Of a stretch of 64,000 nucleotides of DNA, positions 1-12,500 are shown in pieces. Within the stretch, counting starts at the first letter, position 1, and every line of letters begins with the position of its first letter. The notes under the pieces are model-generated. The model saw only the letters and a list, made by a program, of their open reading frames with translations, had not been told where the DNA came from and searched no databases. The stretch is from Ascaphus truei (lineage: Eukaryota; Chordata; Amphibia; Anura; Ascaphidae), in the NCBI GenBank assembly GCA_036426205.1, contig CM071573.1, positions 41,932,106 to 41,996,105 on the forward strand. Direction: 5' to 3'. The translations under genes were made by a program, and so were the position numbers.

Positions 1-228
1 ATATACTCCCTGTTCTTTGTACAAAATGCAACTTCCCTTTGACAAGTGAATGTTAAACAATGAAGAACAAGAACATTTATAATCCAGTTTATTAAAATAA
101 AACACAGCACATGTTTGGTATCTACAGTTACAAAATGGGACTCCATTGGTACTGGAGATACCTTGGTTGCAAAACAAAGCAAGGTCCCACCACCAGTGTG
201 TTAAAAAGGTTACCACTGTATGTACAAT
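1..228. other. No recognisable feature
   Basis: AT-rich sequence left of the LINE 3' end. The next NHLRC2 exon was not seen here. Confidence 0.6.
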
Positions 229-1690
229 TTATTTATTTATATAGAGCCCTTGTCCAGGGCGTTGTACTTTAGTTATTAGTACAACAATGGTGGGGTTGCA
301 TATGGAACATTTAATGTGATGGGCATAGAGTCATTGTTAAGATATCTTGGTGGCGGGGAGGGGTGGGAATATTATGGTCGGGCTATTGGTTAGGTGCATT
401 GAGAGCTTGCTTTGTTGGTGGGCAGGAGTTGGGGTCAGGTCTCTGGTTTAGCCTTCTCAGTGGCATGGTGATGGGTCTGACAGTGGAGGCGATTGGATTG
501 TGAGATGAGTGACTTTGGAGGGTTTTGGGGAGAGTTTAAGAAGGGATGGGTGTAGTGGAGATCATGGGTGTTGGGGACGGTGAAGGAGGGGATGGGATAG
601 AAAGAGGTTAATTGGGAATCATAGAATGTGATGGAGAACAGATTAGTTTTGAGCTAGCTTCTGAAGATAGTTAGGGAGGTGGCAGATTGGATGTGGTGGG
701 GGAGCTTGTTCCAGTGGAGGGGGACAGGATAAATAAGGCAAATGATTGGTATCGAGAGGAGGAACAGGGGACTGGGGGAGGGGATAGAATGAAGATTGTG
801 GCAGTCAGGGAGCAAAGACGACAGGAAGGGGTGTAGCGAGAGATGAGTGCTACAAGGTAAGGGGGCAGGGAGCAAGATCATGGACAGATTTGTCGACGAA
901 TTTGTTGAGGAATTTAAAGAGGGAACGTTGTCGGATGGGTGGCCAATGGAGTTGGGAGAGGCAAGGGTGGCAGGTGAGATTGAGAAGTGTACGGGCTGCA
1001 GCGTTTTGGAATTGTTGGAGGGGTATGGAGTAGTAGACGGAGAGAAAGTGGTTACTGTAGTCGAGACGGGTGAAGATGAGCGAACGGATGAGAAGTTTGG
1101 TCGAGCAGAGGGAAATGAGTGGACAAATTCTTCTTATATTGTATAAGTGATAGCGACAGGTGGCAGTGAAGCGTTGGGCGAAGAGGAGGGAAGGGTCAAA
1201 GGTGACTACAAAGTTGCAAGCAGAAGAGGAGGGGGAGATGAGGTTGAGGGGGAAGGGAAGGGAAGTGGAGGGAAAAGGAGGTTGAGGGGGGGGGAGGTGG
1301 AGAGGGGGGGAGGTGGAGAGGGGGGGGGGAGGTGGAGGGGGGGGGGGGTGGTGGAGGGGGGGGGGGGAGGTGGAGAGGGAGGAGGAAGCAGGAGAGTTGA
1401 GGACTTTAGACATAGCTGAGTTTATTTGTAGGAAGTGGGAGGACAGCCAGGTGGAAATGGCAGAAAGGCAGGCAGAGGTGCGAGTGGAAAGTTCAGGTGA
1501 GAATACTGGGAAGGAGAAGTAGATTTGGATGGTGTCGGTGAAAAAATGGACGTTGTATCCATGGGAGGAGATGAAATCAGAGGACGGCAGTGTAGAGGGA
1601 AAAGCAGAGAGGACCATTAATGGAGAGACACAGTGAGAGGACAATGAAAAGAGAAACAGAGGAAAGCGATTGTAAAAAGCGTGTTTCACA
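229..1690 (-). mobile_element. Non-LTR retrotransposon fragment, L2/Rex1-like LINE
   Basis: On the minus strand, peptides typical of the 3' half of an L2/CR1/Rex1-class reverse transcriptase appear in several frames: HFFTDTIQIY (degenerate catalytic FADD box, ~1550), LSAISTWLSSHFLQINSA (~1450), FDPSLLFAQRFTATCRYHLY-NIRR (~1190-1110), LIFTRLDYSN (~1070), NAAARTLLNL (~1000) and LHWPPIRQRS (~950). The C-terminal NKLPHHIQSATSLTIFRS follows near 700-650. The frame is broken at least twice and the 5' part is missing, so it is a dead fragment. Its right-hand end near 1690 and left end near 229 (A/T-rich, TTTATTTATTTATATAG) are approximate. Confidence 0.8.
1216..1400 (+). repeat. G-rich simple repeat inside the LINE
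   Basis: Runs of up to ten G alternate with AGGTGGAGA-type units (GGGGGGAGGTGGAG). On the other strand this gives a polyproline-coding frame within the LINE. It interrupts the reverse transcriptase between its palm and thumb pieces, so it is an expansion that arose inside the element. Confidence 0.85.
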
Positions 1691-3180
1691 CTTAATTAAA
1701 ACGGCTATGAAAGATTTTAGTGCAATGTCTGGGAACTGAAGGGCTTTGTTACATTAGTAAATGAAAATGACTGTTAGCCATTTACTGTTTTATGCAAAAA
1801 TATATTTTTGGTTCTCAACTAGGAGATTTCAGTTACAGAACAAGCTCTAGCTTTTGTGTCTAGTCTAGCTGGTTACTTGATTTCCAAATGCCTCAGAATG
1901 AATATTAAATTGAGCGCTCTTCCAAGGCTTTCATTGCTGGACTGTTCCAATATGTACAGCACTGTATACACTAATTATATAGTCATTCAAATATTTGATT
2001 CAGTGTAGCATATATTTCTAGTGTAACCTCAGTTCTAAAATAAATTCTATTTACAATAACTCTCTGGTATACTTTGACTTGTCACACTGCTCACACTATT
2101 GGTAGTATAGATGGACTATTTGTTTTAAGCTGAACATGATATCATTAGAGTGGAAAGGAGCTGGTCAGGTTATCATAAAACATGCTGGGAATGCATTCTC
2201 CGCACGGGCTGAATTCCTCATAACGGCTGCTTTGCACAACCACTAACTTCAGTGATAAAGGCACCCGATTACAGTGGGAGCTTGGCACAAATAATATGAC
2301 GTCTGTATGCTCAAAATATGTATTGAACATTTGACATTCAGCAGGAGTAGCCAAGGGATAGAAGCAATGACCTCTAGGATTGGAGGCCCCAATCGGACTC
2401 CAAGCTCTTACTTCTACATTATGTGAGGTATACCATCACCAGATATATACCAATGTGTGGGGGTAATTTATTGAAGTGTGCAGTGGTGCCCAATCTGCAC
2501 TTTAGTGAAGAACCTCCAATGTATATTATTTACACTTTCTATACTGTTCTAGAAACTTGTAGTACAGCATACAATTGTGGTTGACCAGCACTTTGTATAA
2601 AATGCATAACTGAACACTGAAATAACGTTTTACTCATAAAATAAATTGGGCAGAAAGCCATAACCTGGTCTACTGTGCTTAACCAATACAAAGAAATCAT
2701 ACGCCACAAGCTTATTCAGATTATCCAATATTAGAAAAAAATAATAATAATTTAAATGTAGAGATTGCCCCTGGATTTCAGAACAGGTTGTGATTTGTGA
2801 GTTAGTAATGTTCATAACTGTGAATTACCAAAATGTTCAAACTTGTCCTACAAAGCTACATCAATATTATATGTTAATATACAATAAGTACAATTCTCTT
2901 ATGTCCAGATGTGCGAATTTTAAATTTAAAACATTTGCTTATATTATTTCAAAAAATATTTTGCAAAAATGGCAAACTAAGTCAACACAAAAGCAGAAAG
3001 ACATCAGATTACATGATCCTTAATATACGACCCGATTGCAAAATTCTGGGAAAAGTCACAATGTTTTCCGGAAATATTGTGAAAACGTGAAATGAAGGGA
3101 CAAAAAGTGAAAAGGTTTGCAAACCGAACGCCGACATTCGCATATCTCTGCTCTAATTATAATTCGGAGTTACATTAGTA
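1691..3180. other. NHLRC2 intron sequence, no gene seen
   Basis: AT-rich, with only short spurious frames. A 69-codon frame at 2145-2354 on the minus strand does not resemble the NHLRC2 C-terminus. No repeat with clear ends was recognised. Confidence 0.6.
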
Positions 3181-3280
3181 CAGGGGTGACCAACTCCAGT
3201 CCTCAAGGGCCACCAAAAAGGTGAGGGTGTAAAGATACCCCATGCTTCAGCACAGGTGGCTCAATCGGTGGCTCAATCAA
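3181..3280 (+). mobile_element. hAT-type palindromic MITE, left arm only
   Basis: Begins CAGGGGTGACCAACTCCAGT and runs through the arm (CCTCAAGGGCCACC, GCTTCAGCACAGGTGGCTCAATC). The mirror-image right arm is missing. Same family as the copies at 4748, 8383, 24200, 33904, 47450 and 50956. Confidence 0.8.
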
Positions 3281-3346
3281 ATTTTGGCGTAAAAAAAAAA
3301 AAAAGATGTTAATTCGAAACTATTTACAAATGTTATTTTTACGTAC

Positions 3347-3556
3347 CGCAGAGACCGTTTTGGTTTCCAAATCCAACACTTTAATCTGATGATTATTTGT
3401 GTCTGCAACATACAACAAACGCCCGTCTCCTCCGATGCATAAACCTCCAGGTTCATTGAAAGTTGACTGTGTAAAACTGAGACCGGCGACATTACCCAAC
3501 TGCCCGGTACCTGCCAGGGTAGCACAGTTCTTGGTTTTCGGATCTACAACTTTGAT
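3347..3556 (-). CDS. NHLRC2: NHLRC2 exon 9 (last NHL repeat in the window)
   Basis: 210-bp exon, 70 codons. The acceptor TACGTCAG precedes [18 protein letters not shown]; then come [20 protein letters not shown] and [20 protein letters not shown] before the donor GCG/GTACGT. It completes one NHL blade and contains another ([21 protein letters not shown]). The remaining exons, coding for the C-terminal beta-sandwich region, are not in positions 1-3346 and must lie further left. Confidence 0.95.
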
Positions 3557-6500
3557 CTGACGTAAATAGGAAAAACACTAATTAACTAAAATCCAACAAC
3601 AAGGTCAGTTTGATGTCATTGTGATACATGTTGGAGGTGATTATAATGGAAACTGTAATTGTAAATCAAACATGCTCCTATGGAGGTCATTTGAACTATA
3701 GATCTCACCCTCAAACTGAACAAAACACACATTTAAGTGCAGGCTAGAATAAGCTGTTCCAGGGTTGAAAACCAGCACCTAGGAGTTGGGTTACTATCAG
3801 GCCAGTATAACATCTTTACACTGATGAGACCCAAAAAGATTTGAATCAAAAGGTGACACTGTGTGCTCATATGCATGTCATTTCCCGGAAACTCTTGCCG
3901 CAGTGTAAGGCTTTGGTCCCGCTGCGTCCGGCGGCACGCGCTACTCACCATGTGATGGTGTCCTCCCGAGCAGGTCCCAGTCCCTCCTCCCTGCACGGCT
4001 CACTACACGCTGTGACGCGTCAGCCGCCAGAGGATGCAAGAGAATTGTAATCCCAAGCGGCGACGCGTCACGTGGTGTGGCTGTGAGCCAATGAGGAGGG
4101 GAGGCTTCGGGGAGCGGGGAGGAGAGGGAAAGCAGCTGCAGCACCAAGGGGGCCCCCCTGCTCCCTCCCACAGACTCTCTCCTCAGTCTGCAGTGGCAGC
4201 AGATGCACGGGGGGGGGGAGGCGGGGGAGGGAAGCCCTGGCGAGGAGGAGGGGAGGCTTCGGGGAGCAGGGAGGCTGCGGGGAAGGGGAACCCCTGGCAC
4301 ACAGTGTGATGACCCCGCCCCCGACATCATTGCCACGCCCACCCAACCCGTTTTGGCCACGCCCCCCGCTCCAGCTCCCACTCCCTACAGACCGCAGATA
4401 GCGGGCAAGTGCCTCTCCACGCGCCGCCTGTCTGCAGTGCGGGCGCGTGGACTGAGGCTGCGGGGCCTAAGCGCTGTATGCTAAGAGATGATGGTGAAAA
4501 GCAGGATTGCAGACCTGTTTGAGACAAGTGAATGTGCTCACAAGTTATATTTTTATTTGCTTCATCAGGGGAAGAAAACTTGTGGTTCTTACAGTATGTT
4601 AGCTTATGAAATTAGGAGATCCCTGTTTGACACCCAGTAACAGTTCTATTAGACCTTGTGCAAGTAATATATCTATGTGCTTCAGGCACCAAAAATAGAT
4701 AGTAGGATGTTGCAAGATCTACAAATAATATAGGCTCTATAAACCCCCAGGGGTGACCAACTCCAGTCCTCATGGGCCACCAACAGGTCAGGTTTTAAGG
4801 ATATACCTGCTTCAGCACAGCTGGCTCAATCAGAATGACCAAGCCACTGATTCAGCCACCTGTGCTAAAGCAGGGATATCCATAATACCTGGCCGGTTGG
4901 TGGCCCTTGAGAACTGGAATTGGCCACACCTGCTGTAAACCTACTGTATTATACAGTGGCACATACACTGGCAGGGTGTATTACTATTGTTGAGTACAGT
5001 ACATTAAAAAGTACTTTGCTCACATTACTCATTTACTGTTGCCTTAATCATTTGTTTTATTCATCTCACCTTCATGTCAGTGAGCAATCGGCTAGACTTA
5101 CAATTTGTCTTAAGACCTGAACATTTTATCTTTTTTTTGCGATACGATAGAAAAATGCCAACTTTGCCCCACTGCTCATAGATAATCTTAACTGGCAAAC
5201 AGTGCAATTTATGGCCATGTAGCAAGAGATGATAGAAATGAGAGAGATTGCAGGGGCAGGTACAACACACCTATCCAAGTGTACATTGGATTTTTATGAT
5301 CTGTAAGAAACAACGCTGCAGTTCCAGCAGTTAAGGGGAGAAAGAGAGAAAGGTAAAAAAAACAAGAACAAAACCCCACTCAAAATAGGTGCCTATGCAA
5401 ACATTTGTTTGTACTACTGTGCAGAATCAATGTAAGGGGTGTTTAATAAAAAATAGTTGCAGTGGTGTTGCCCGTTAGCAGTGAGCGTTATTAAAGTATT
5501 GCAATGCAGCCCTTTAAGTGTGGCAGCAGTTGTAATGGGGTGGCACCCTATCCAAATAAAATAACTACAATAGCACCTCATTAAACATACAAATTGTTGC
5601 CCTTTTTTTTACATTTATAAAATCATTCTGTTTTCATACACTACAGTAGGTCTCAGAAAGAGTTTAAAAACGAATGGGGGTTTAAAAGGTAACCTCCATC
5701 TAATCAAATTCCTAAGAAGACTGCTATGGTGATGGCAGTAGTGACAGCGGATCTGGTTTCAACGCTTAACTTAGGGGAACGCAATATTTTTCCCCTGCAC
5801 CCCCCTGCCGGCTGTCCTCCTCTCCTCGTGCCCCTCCTGCTTACCTCGACTCAGACGGCCTGGCATCATGACCCCGCAGCATCATTTGACGCAGCGTTGC
5901 CATGGCGACGCGTCACAAGGAGCCGTCTGAATCAAGGTAAGGAGAAGTTTACCGAGGCCTTGCAGCTCCCCCGGCATTAATTTAAATGCCTTGAGGAAGC
6001 GTGCGGGGCTTTTGCTAACCCTGCGCCCCCCACTTTGCGCACCGCTGGCTTAACCCAACCTTAACACTTTAACATATTTTACTAAAACAATGTTAAAGAA
6101 ATAGGGATGGGGTACAGAAATGAAAAGAAAGGGTCAGGAGAGGGGGTGGGTGGTACATTTGCACGATTAACACAATACAAACATTTAATCCAGTTAAAAA
6201 GTCTACTAAAAATATAACTTTTTTCATTTCAAAAACACATATAATTATATGTAGATATGAGGTGGGTAGGGGGGGTGGGTGGGAGAATCGTCTGTTTCCA
6301 GAGGCTTGCTATGGAACATTTGGTAGCCATAAGAATGCGAGATATTATTTGATCATTTTTCGTTGTTTGGAATATCCATATTTAAATTTAGAAGGACCAT
6401 ACAAGAGCTTAACCCACTCTCGTTCAGGTAGAAAATGCAACTATTACGTCTTTGGGGCACATGTACTCTTTGCCATTGCATCTCGGTTCAACAGAAATAC

Positions 6501-9500
6501 CAGGTACAGTAAAAATACTCCTAGCCCTCTGCCAAGTCACATATAATAAAGGAAATCATTCATTATAAGCCATGTGATTCGTAACTGTGTCCACATTACA
6601 ACCACAATGTTGCACATTTGTTTCTTTTCATTTGCTTAGTTACGTTAACTCCGCCTCAATGAGATAACTGCCATTTAGCAAAATATATTTTTTTATAGTT
6701 CTGAAAACAGCTGAAGAACAGAAGAACAGCAAGTGCGTCTCCGTTTGCCAATGTTTGGGTTGTGTGGTGTAGGCGCCAACTTCTTATTCACAGAGAAAGA
6801 AATGATGCTAATGGGCGAGTAAATGCGTAATATAAAACTACAAGCATGTGCTACTATTGTGCGCCGTAAATACGCCAAAACAATCTGTCAAGTTTTTCTT
6901 GGTGTTAAAGAAAAATGCGCGTAGGCGCAAACAATTCTTAATGCTTTTATATGTATGAACATAGCACAAACCGTACAAAGACAAAGAAAACACGGCCAAG
7001 TGTCAGAACATGAATAATCATACATCTGTCGCTAATGGTTATAGGTGAGAATTGTATTGTTTGACACAATGCATTATTTCAGTTCGTTTTCAAAAACAAT
7101 TCTTTACACATAGTCCCCAAGGTGTTTCTTTTTTCATATTTTTGTACTGCTCAGAAAAATAGCAATGAGCTGGAAAGTATGCTCCACGCGTTGTGTGTTT
7201 TCTCTTAGATCCAAGCGAGGGACGTAGCAGAATGTGTCCAGTGACCTATTAAGTTGCCTAATTAAACTGGCAAAAACAAAACTACCATTTGAATAGAACC
7301 GGACAAGCTATACTGAGAACACATTGTCTTACCTTGTGATTATATGAATCTGCCACATACAATAGGTTTCTTTTCTGGTCCCATGCTACTCCCAATGGAT
7401 GCTGGAGCTTGGCATTAATCCCTATTCCATCAATATCACCAAAGGCAAACAAATTCTGAGGAGACAGTAATGCAATTACAAAACCAGCTATGTTTACTTG
7501 GCACCGTCCTAAGGTGTATATGGAGCATTACCCCAAAACAGGTTAAAAAAAAGGTGTCATTTTCACTGTGTCACTTTGAATCAATGTATCAAGGTGCTTT
7601 GCTCCTATTTTGATCCACTTGCACAAGTTGGCGTTTTGAGGGAGTGTATACAGGAGGAGTTAAGGGAGGAGAGAGCCAGCCCAATATTACACACAGCAAA
7701 AGTTGCACCATAACTGATGCAATTTTCCTTTCTCTTCGCATCAGTTAAATCTGCAAAGTCTGAATTGGTGATGACTGTGAAAGAGCAGCACCAAACGTAG
7801 GAGGATTAACAAGATTCTTATGTCTTAGACTTAGAGCAAATTGCACCATCTTGATACTAATCACCCTTAGTTTCCAAAAACTCCAATTTGACATGCGGTC
7901 TTACTCTTACCAACATCATATTATAATTTGTAGGTGTGATTAAAGAATGACATTGAAGTGCTGATGGACAAATGGCACTGGTGCACAAATAATCACACAA
8001 AGCATCATGTGGCAATCTGCCCTCAGACATGCATAATAGCCGTAATAAGTTTATTTTATTGACAACTTTACATCAAATCTGTTATATTTTATTAGAGACT
8101 TTTTAGTATATTGGTTAGTTGTGATCACCTGCTTCACATGCAGTGATAATACACACATCTGTGGCTATTATGCCACTAAAGCAGCAACTTATAATGATGT
8201 GCACTATGATCACGGATTAATGCTTTAGGTTTGTACTCCTTTCCATAGGGAACCAGGCTGCTCAAGTGTTTTAAAAAGAGGGACATAACGTACACATCAC
8301 TTTAAGGTCATAGTATAGTCACTGCACTACGCAAAAAATGAACAACTAATTGGTAACTAATGGTTTGTCCCATGCTTTATTACAGGGGTGGCCAACTCAG
8401 TCCTCAAGGGCCACTAACAGGTCAGGTTTTAATGATATCCCAGCTTCAGCACTGATTGCGCCACCTATGCTGAAGCAGGGATATCCTTAAAAGCTGACCT
8501 GTTGGTGGCCTTTGAGGACTGAAGTTGGCCACCCCTACTTTATTGTAACAATAAATATATTTTCCTGTTCGAGCAATTGGCTGGAATTCCCCAAATGTTA
8601 ATGTTCCACCCTGCATTGATGTCAGTGTCATTGTTTTCCGAGTGAGTGACTTTACTCGCTGACTTTAAAGCACAGGTCATGGTTCACATCCCGGTGTTGG
8701 CTCCTTGTGACCTTGGGCAAGTCCTTTTATCTCCCGGTGTGAACACTGTCCAGGATATATAAGAAAAATATATTCTTATAATTCAAATGTACAAATGCAT
8801 TATTAGTGTTCGTTGTGTCATCTGGGCTGTGTTGACTGTAAGCTTTCAAATATTATGCTTTCAAAAGTCACGCAACACATGGTTGAGGGTCAAAAAAATG
8901 TTAAACCACAAAAAACATAAAAACATGGCTAACCATTAGTTGTGCTTGGTGCCATGGGATAAAAAATGGATGCTCTGTACTTACAAATACAGTACTTTTT
9001 TTTTTTGCAGTAAGTACAGAACATCCATTTATTTGTTAATGTTTTTAGTTTTAATTACATGCATTAAAGTAGCACTCCAGGTTGCATTTTTTGATTAGTT
9101 TAATTGTATTTTTTTTAGTTCCAGGATTGAAGCAGGGGGTCTCCGGAGTTGAACTGTGTTAATTTCAGCTCTGGGGACTCCCTGCTTCCCGAGATACTTA
9201 CCTCTGTAGGAGGTGCTGGTATCTCCTTCATATTTAAATGTCTCTCGTCATGCGGGGCAATAGGAAGCTGCATGGTTTGACGCTGCGGCTTCCGATTGGC
9301 CAGCAAGACGCAGGACATTTAAAGTCATCATTATGTTAGCCCCAACAAGCCCCATTGCAGCTGCTACCTGCAGAGATACCGGCAGCCCCTAAGGAGGTAA
9401 GTATCTCGGAAGCAGCGAGTCCCCAGAGCTGAAATTAACGTTGTTCTGCTCTGGAGCACCCCCTGCTTCAATCATATAATTAAATTAAATAAATATACCA

Positions 9501-12500
9501 AGCAAGAAATGCAACATTGAGTTCTGCTTTAAGTGCAACTATTTGTTAGCCACTTGTTTGTTTTGTTTTTTAAATATATTTATTGTAGGTGGCAAAAAAT
9601 TGTTTTTGTGAAGGTATGAGGTTGAAGTTGGATTTTATGCAGTATTTTTTGTAACACAAATGTTAAATTACAATTTCCCCAATAACCATAAAAAATGTTG
9701 CTATTTAATATTCTTTCCCAGATCTCAAAGTCATTTTATTTATATAAGTTTCTTTTGGGCTTCTTTGGGTCATCGTAATATCCTATAAATTAGTATTTTC
9801 CAACACCTTTTTCTAGTGTGATTTGTTAATAGGGGTTAGTAGAGATTTAGGGGAAGCAGTGGAGGTCAGTAGCTATAAAAGCAGGTGGAATTATTCTTAC
9901 CAACAATTTGCATTTCTTGAATCCCTACATAGCAGTACAGCAAAGTGTAGAAACTTAACTTGAGTATATTCACTGCCATCGAGCGGGAAAAGGGAAAAGT
10001 AATATTTGTGGATCCTTATGTGTTTGAACTACACTCATTTAAAACAAGGTAACACGAGCTAAATTATACTGTTCCGTCTAAAACATTGTACAATTTGTAA
10101 TTCATTCATCTTTGCTCCTGTTCAACACATTCATCAGGTTTAAAGAAATGAGTCAGATAACAGATGTTATTACCATTGGATCTCTCTCGCCGCCCACAAT
10201 GTGTTTCACTGCTCCATCTTTCAGAGAGATACTCCGAACCGTGCTGCTCTCACTGTCAGCAACAAAGAGGCAGTTCCAAGGTTCCTCAGGGCACACGGAA
10301 AGGCCAGAAGGCTGGGCAAAACCAGCTTTATGTGGATACGAATTGTTCCTATTTTCCTCGTTACCACTTCCAGCAAACCGAACGCACGCTCCTTTCGGAA
10401 GATTACTACAGGGAAACCGTTTCACAATCACAATCTGTATGTCAAAAGCTGATTAACGTTCTATACAGTCATGTTGTTAGTCAACATGCAAGTGGGCGCA
10501 AGTCATCAAAATATTTATCCTGTGCATACAAAGAGGGTGATGGCTACAAAATAGATTCATGCTTTTATGTTCCTTTTGGTTACCTGATATGACACAGCTA
10601 AAATATTTCCATAGGTAAGACTTAACAATAAGGGAAACAATGTGACAGATCACGTTACATTTTATAGTTCTCTAATTATAATCCATGTTTTCTCCTAACA
10701 GTTCCATCTGACAATTATCAAAAATACCTCCAAGAGAGAGAGGTCTGAAAGCTCCTGTGAATACACCATTTATAGAAAAATACAAATTGGAACATGGTAT
10801 TCTCCTCTTCTCTAGTTATGTGTGACTTGCATGTTAACCACAAAAATATTTAGGCCCAGCTAACACAGCATGTCAGGTGGACTAGAGCCAAGTAAATCGA
10901 ACACTCAAAAAGCAGCGAGGAATAATAACCATTATTATTATTAGTATGAACTACATCAACAGATGGATTCTAACATTCTCACCAGAGAATAAGCCATTAC
11001 TGGCTTTCCGACTGTAATGAGGTTAATACACGTGTTTTTCTACAGTGCACGTAAATACAGGAGTAAAAGTAATTGTAAAATATATTGACCATATGAATAT
11101 TAAAATAAAAACCCTCTAGTTTGGCCAGAAAATGTTATACTTGTGTTAACTAGAACACAATGTCCTAACACCTACCTTCCCTTTGGCAGCTTTCCCTCTT
11201 CTAATAATAGTGCCCAGACTTGGTGTGTTCCAGCCATGGCTATCCACAGAACAGATTGTTCACTTGCACCTGAAAAATGTATGAAATTAATAAATCCAAG
11301 CCATCGATAGCATACGGATTGATGTCCTTTGCAATTAAATAAAAATCATTTGTTACAATTGACCAGAACTTTTTAAGTCTGATCTTTGCCAACTAGACTG
11401 TGTTGCTGGCTTAAAAAAACATGATTAGGAGTTAGTTTTATACTGTAAGGAGATATACACGGGCATTCAAATTTTTCTTTGCAGAGGATGAAGTACTGCC
11501 AGAATGGCAACGTTCCCTTGATGGACACTCACCTAATCGACATACTTTAGCACCTTCCTCCCCATTTTGTCCCTAGGGCATTAGGAGAAAGAAAAGAGAT
11601 GGAACACAGCCTATGTCAAGAGTGACAGCAGTGCCATGATCGCAGAGACAGCAGGAGAGCCCTCCAATAGAATATTAAGACAACTGATGGAATATGTACT
11701 TAAGTATTCAATATAGTGTTTTAAATGTATATGCTCTATATCTTACAGTTAATGAGAGAAGAGTGAATCTTTAAAAATTGCTTCAGGCACGAGACTCACT
11801 CAAAAGTTGAAATCACTCATCCATCTAAAGTTCCCTTTAATTCACTAGTTCTGCATAAAATGTGGTAGATTTTTTAAGGCTCAAAAGCGATGCAAACAAA
11901 CAGCATATACAATACCATGAAAGATGCAATGCTGTTTCTACTATATTGCTTCAAGGAAACCACCAAATCTAGACAGCAGTTTACCACCATATGATATTTG
12001 CCAGTCTTTGGGCTTACAAATCTGCTGTGTATTGATTTGGTAAGATGTTTACTTAATTTTCCAGTTTCAACCTATCTGCTAGTTCTCTAATTGGAAATTA
12101 TTTTGTGTGTGTCCCATCTAGAAAGATCAATACTGCAAATCATGTATGGAGGAGGACATGATATTCAAATAGCAGCCATGCACATGGCAGCTAAAAGGCT
12201 TTATTATGGGGGCAGGTTCAGGTTAGCGCACCCGATTCAGCATTATCGACTTTTGACTTGAATGGGCGTTTACACCGGATCGGGTGCGCAAATGTGTACC
12301 GTCCCTTTATGAATTTACCCCTATATTTTGTCCTCTACACTCCCAGCACTCAGCATCTACATTGCAACATACATCACTAAATAATACTGGCTAGCTAATA
12401 AGGAATATCTCTAATTACATTTCTGTGCACACCTTGCAATCCTAGTGACCCTTATTAATTCTGTACCCTTGCATGTCAGAAGGCTATATTTCTTCATGAG

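Larger units (their letters stand above)
3557..7332 (-). other. NHLRC2 intron 8 with repeats
   Basis: Intron between exons 8 and 9. It holds a GC-rich Harbinger-like element (3909-4467), a hAT palindrome (4748-4932) and a second hAT-type MITE (5772-6047). In 4933-5771 and 6056-7332 I see only AT-rich sequence without coding potential. Confidence 0.8.
7456..10173 (-). other. NHLRC2 intron 7 with two MITEs
   Basis: Contains the hAT palindrome at 8383-8537 and the TTAA element at 9068-9528. The rest (7456-8374, 8546-9063, 9533-10173) is AT-rich without recognisable features. Confidence 0.75.

Noticed and set aside
847..1522. Plus-strand open frames rich in Gly and Glu
   Set aside because: They are the complement of the minus-strand LINE and its G-rich repeat.
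2145..2354. Minus-strand frame considered as a C-terminal NHLRC2 exon
   Set aside because: The residues do not match the conserved C-terminal region, and no fitting acceptor or phase was found.
3941..4484. Overlapping proline/glycine-rich open frames on both strands
   Set aside because: They come from the GC-rich Harbinger-like element. No start context, no splice sites and no similarity to known proteins.
10112..10592. Plus-strand frames of 83-142 codons
   Set aside because: They are shadows of NHLRC2 exon 7 on the other strand; the minus-strand reading matches a known protein with correct splice sites.
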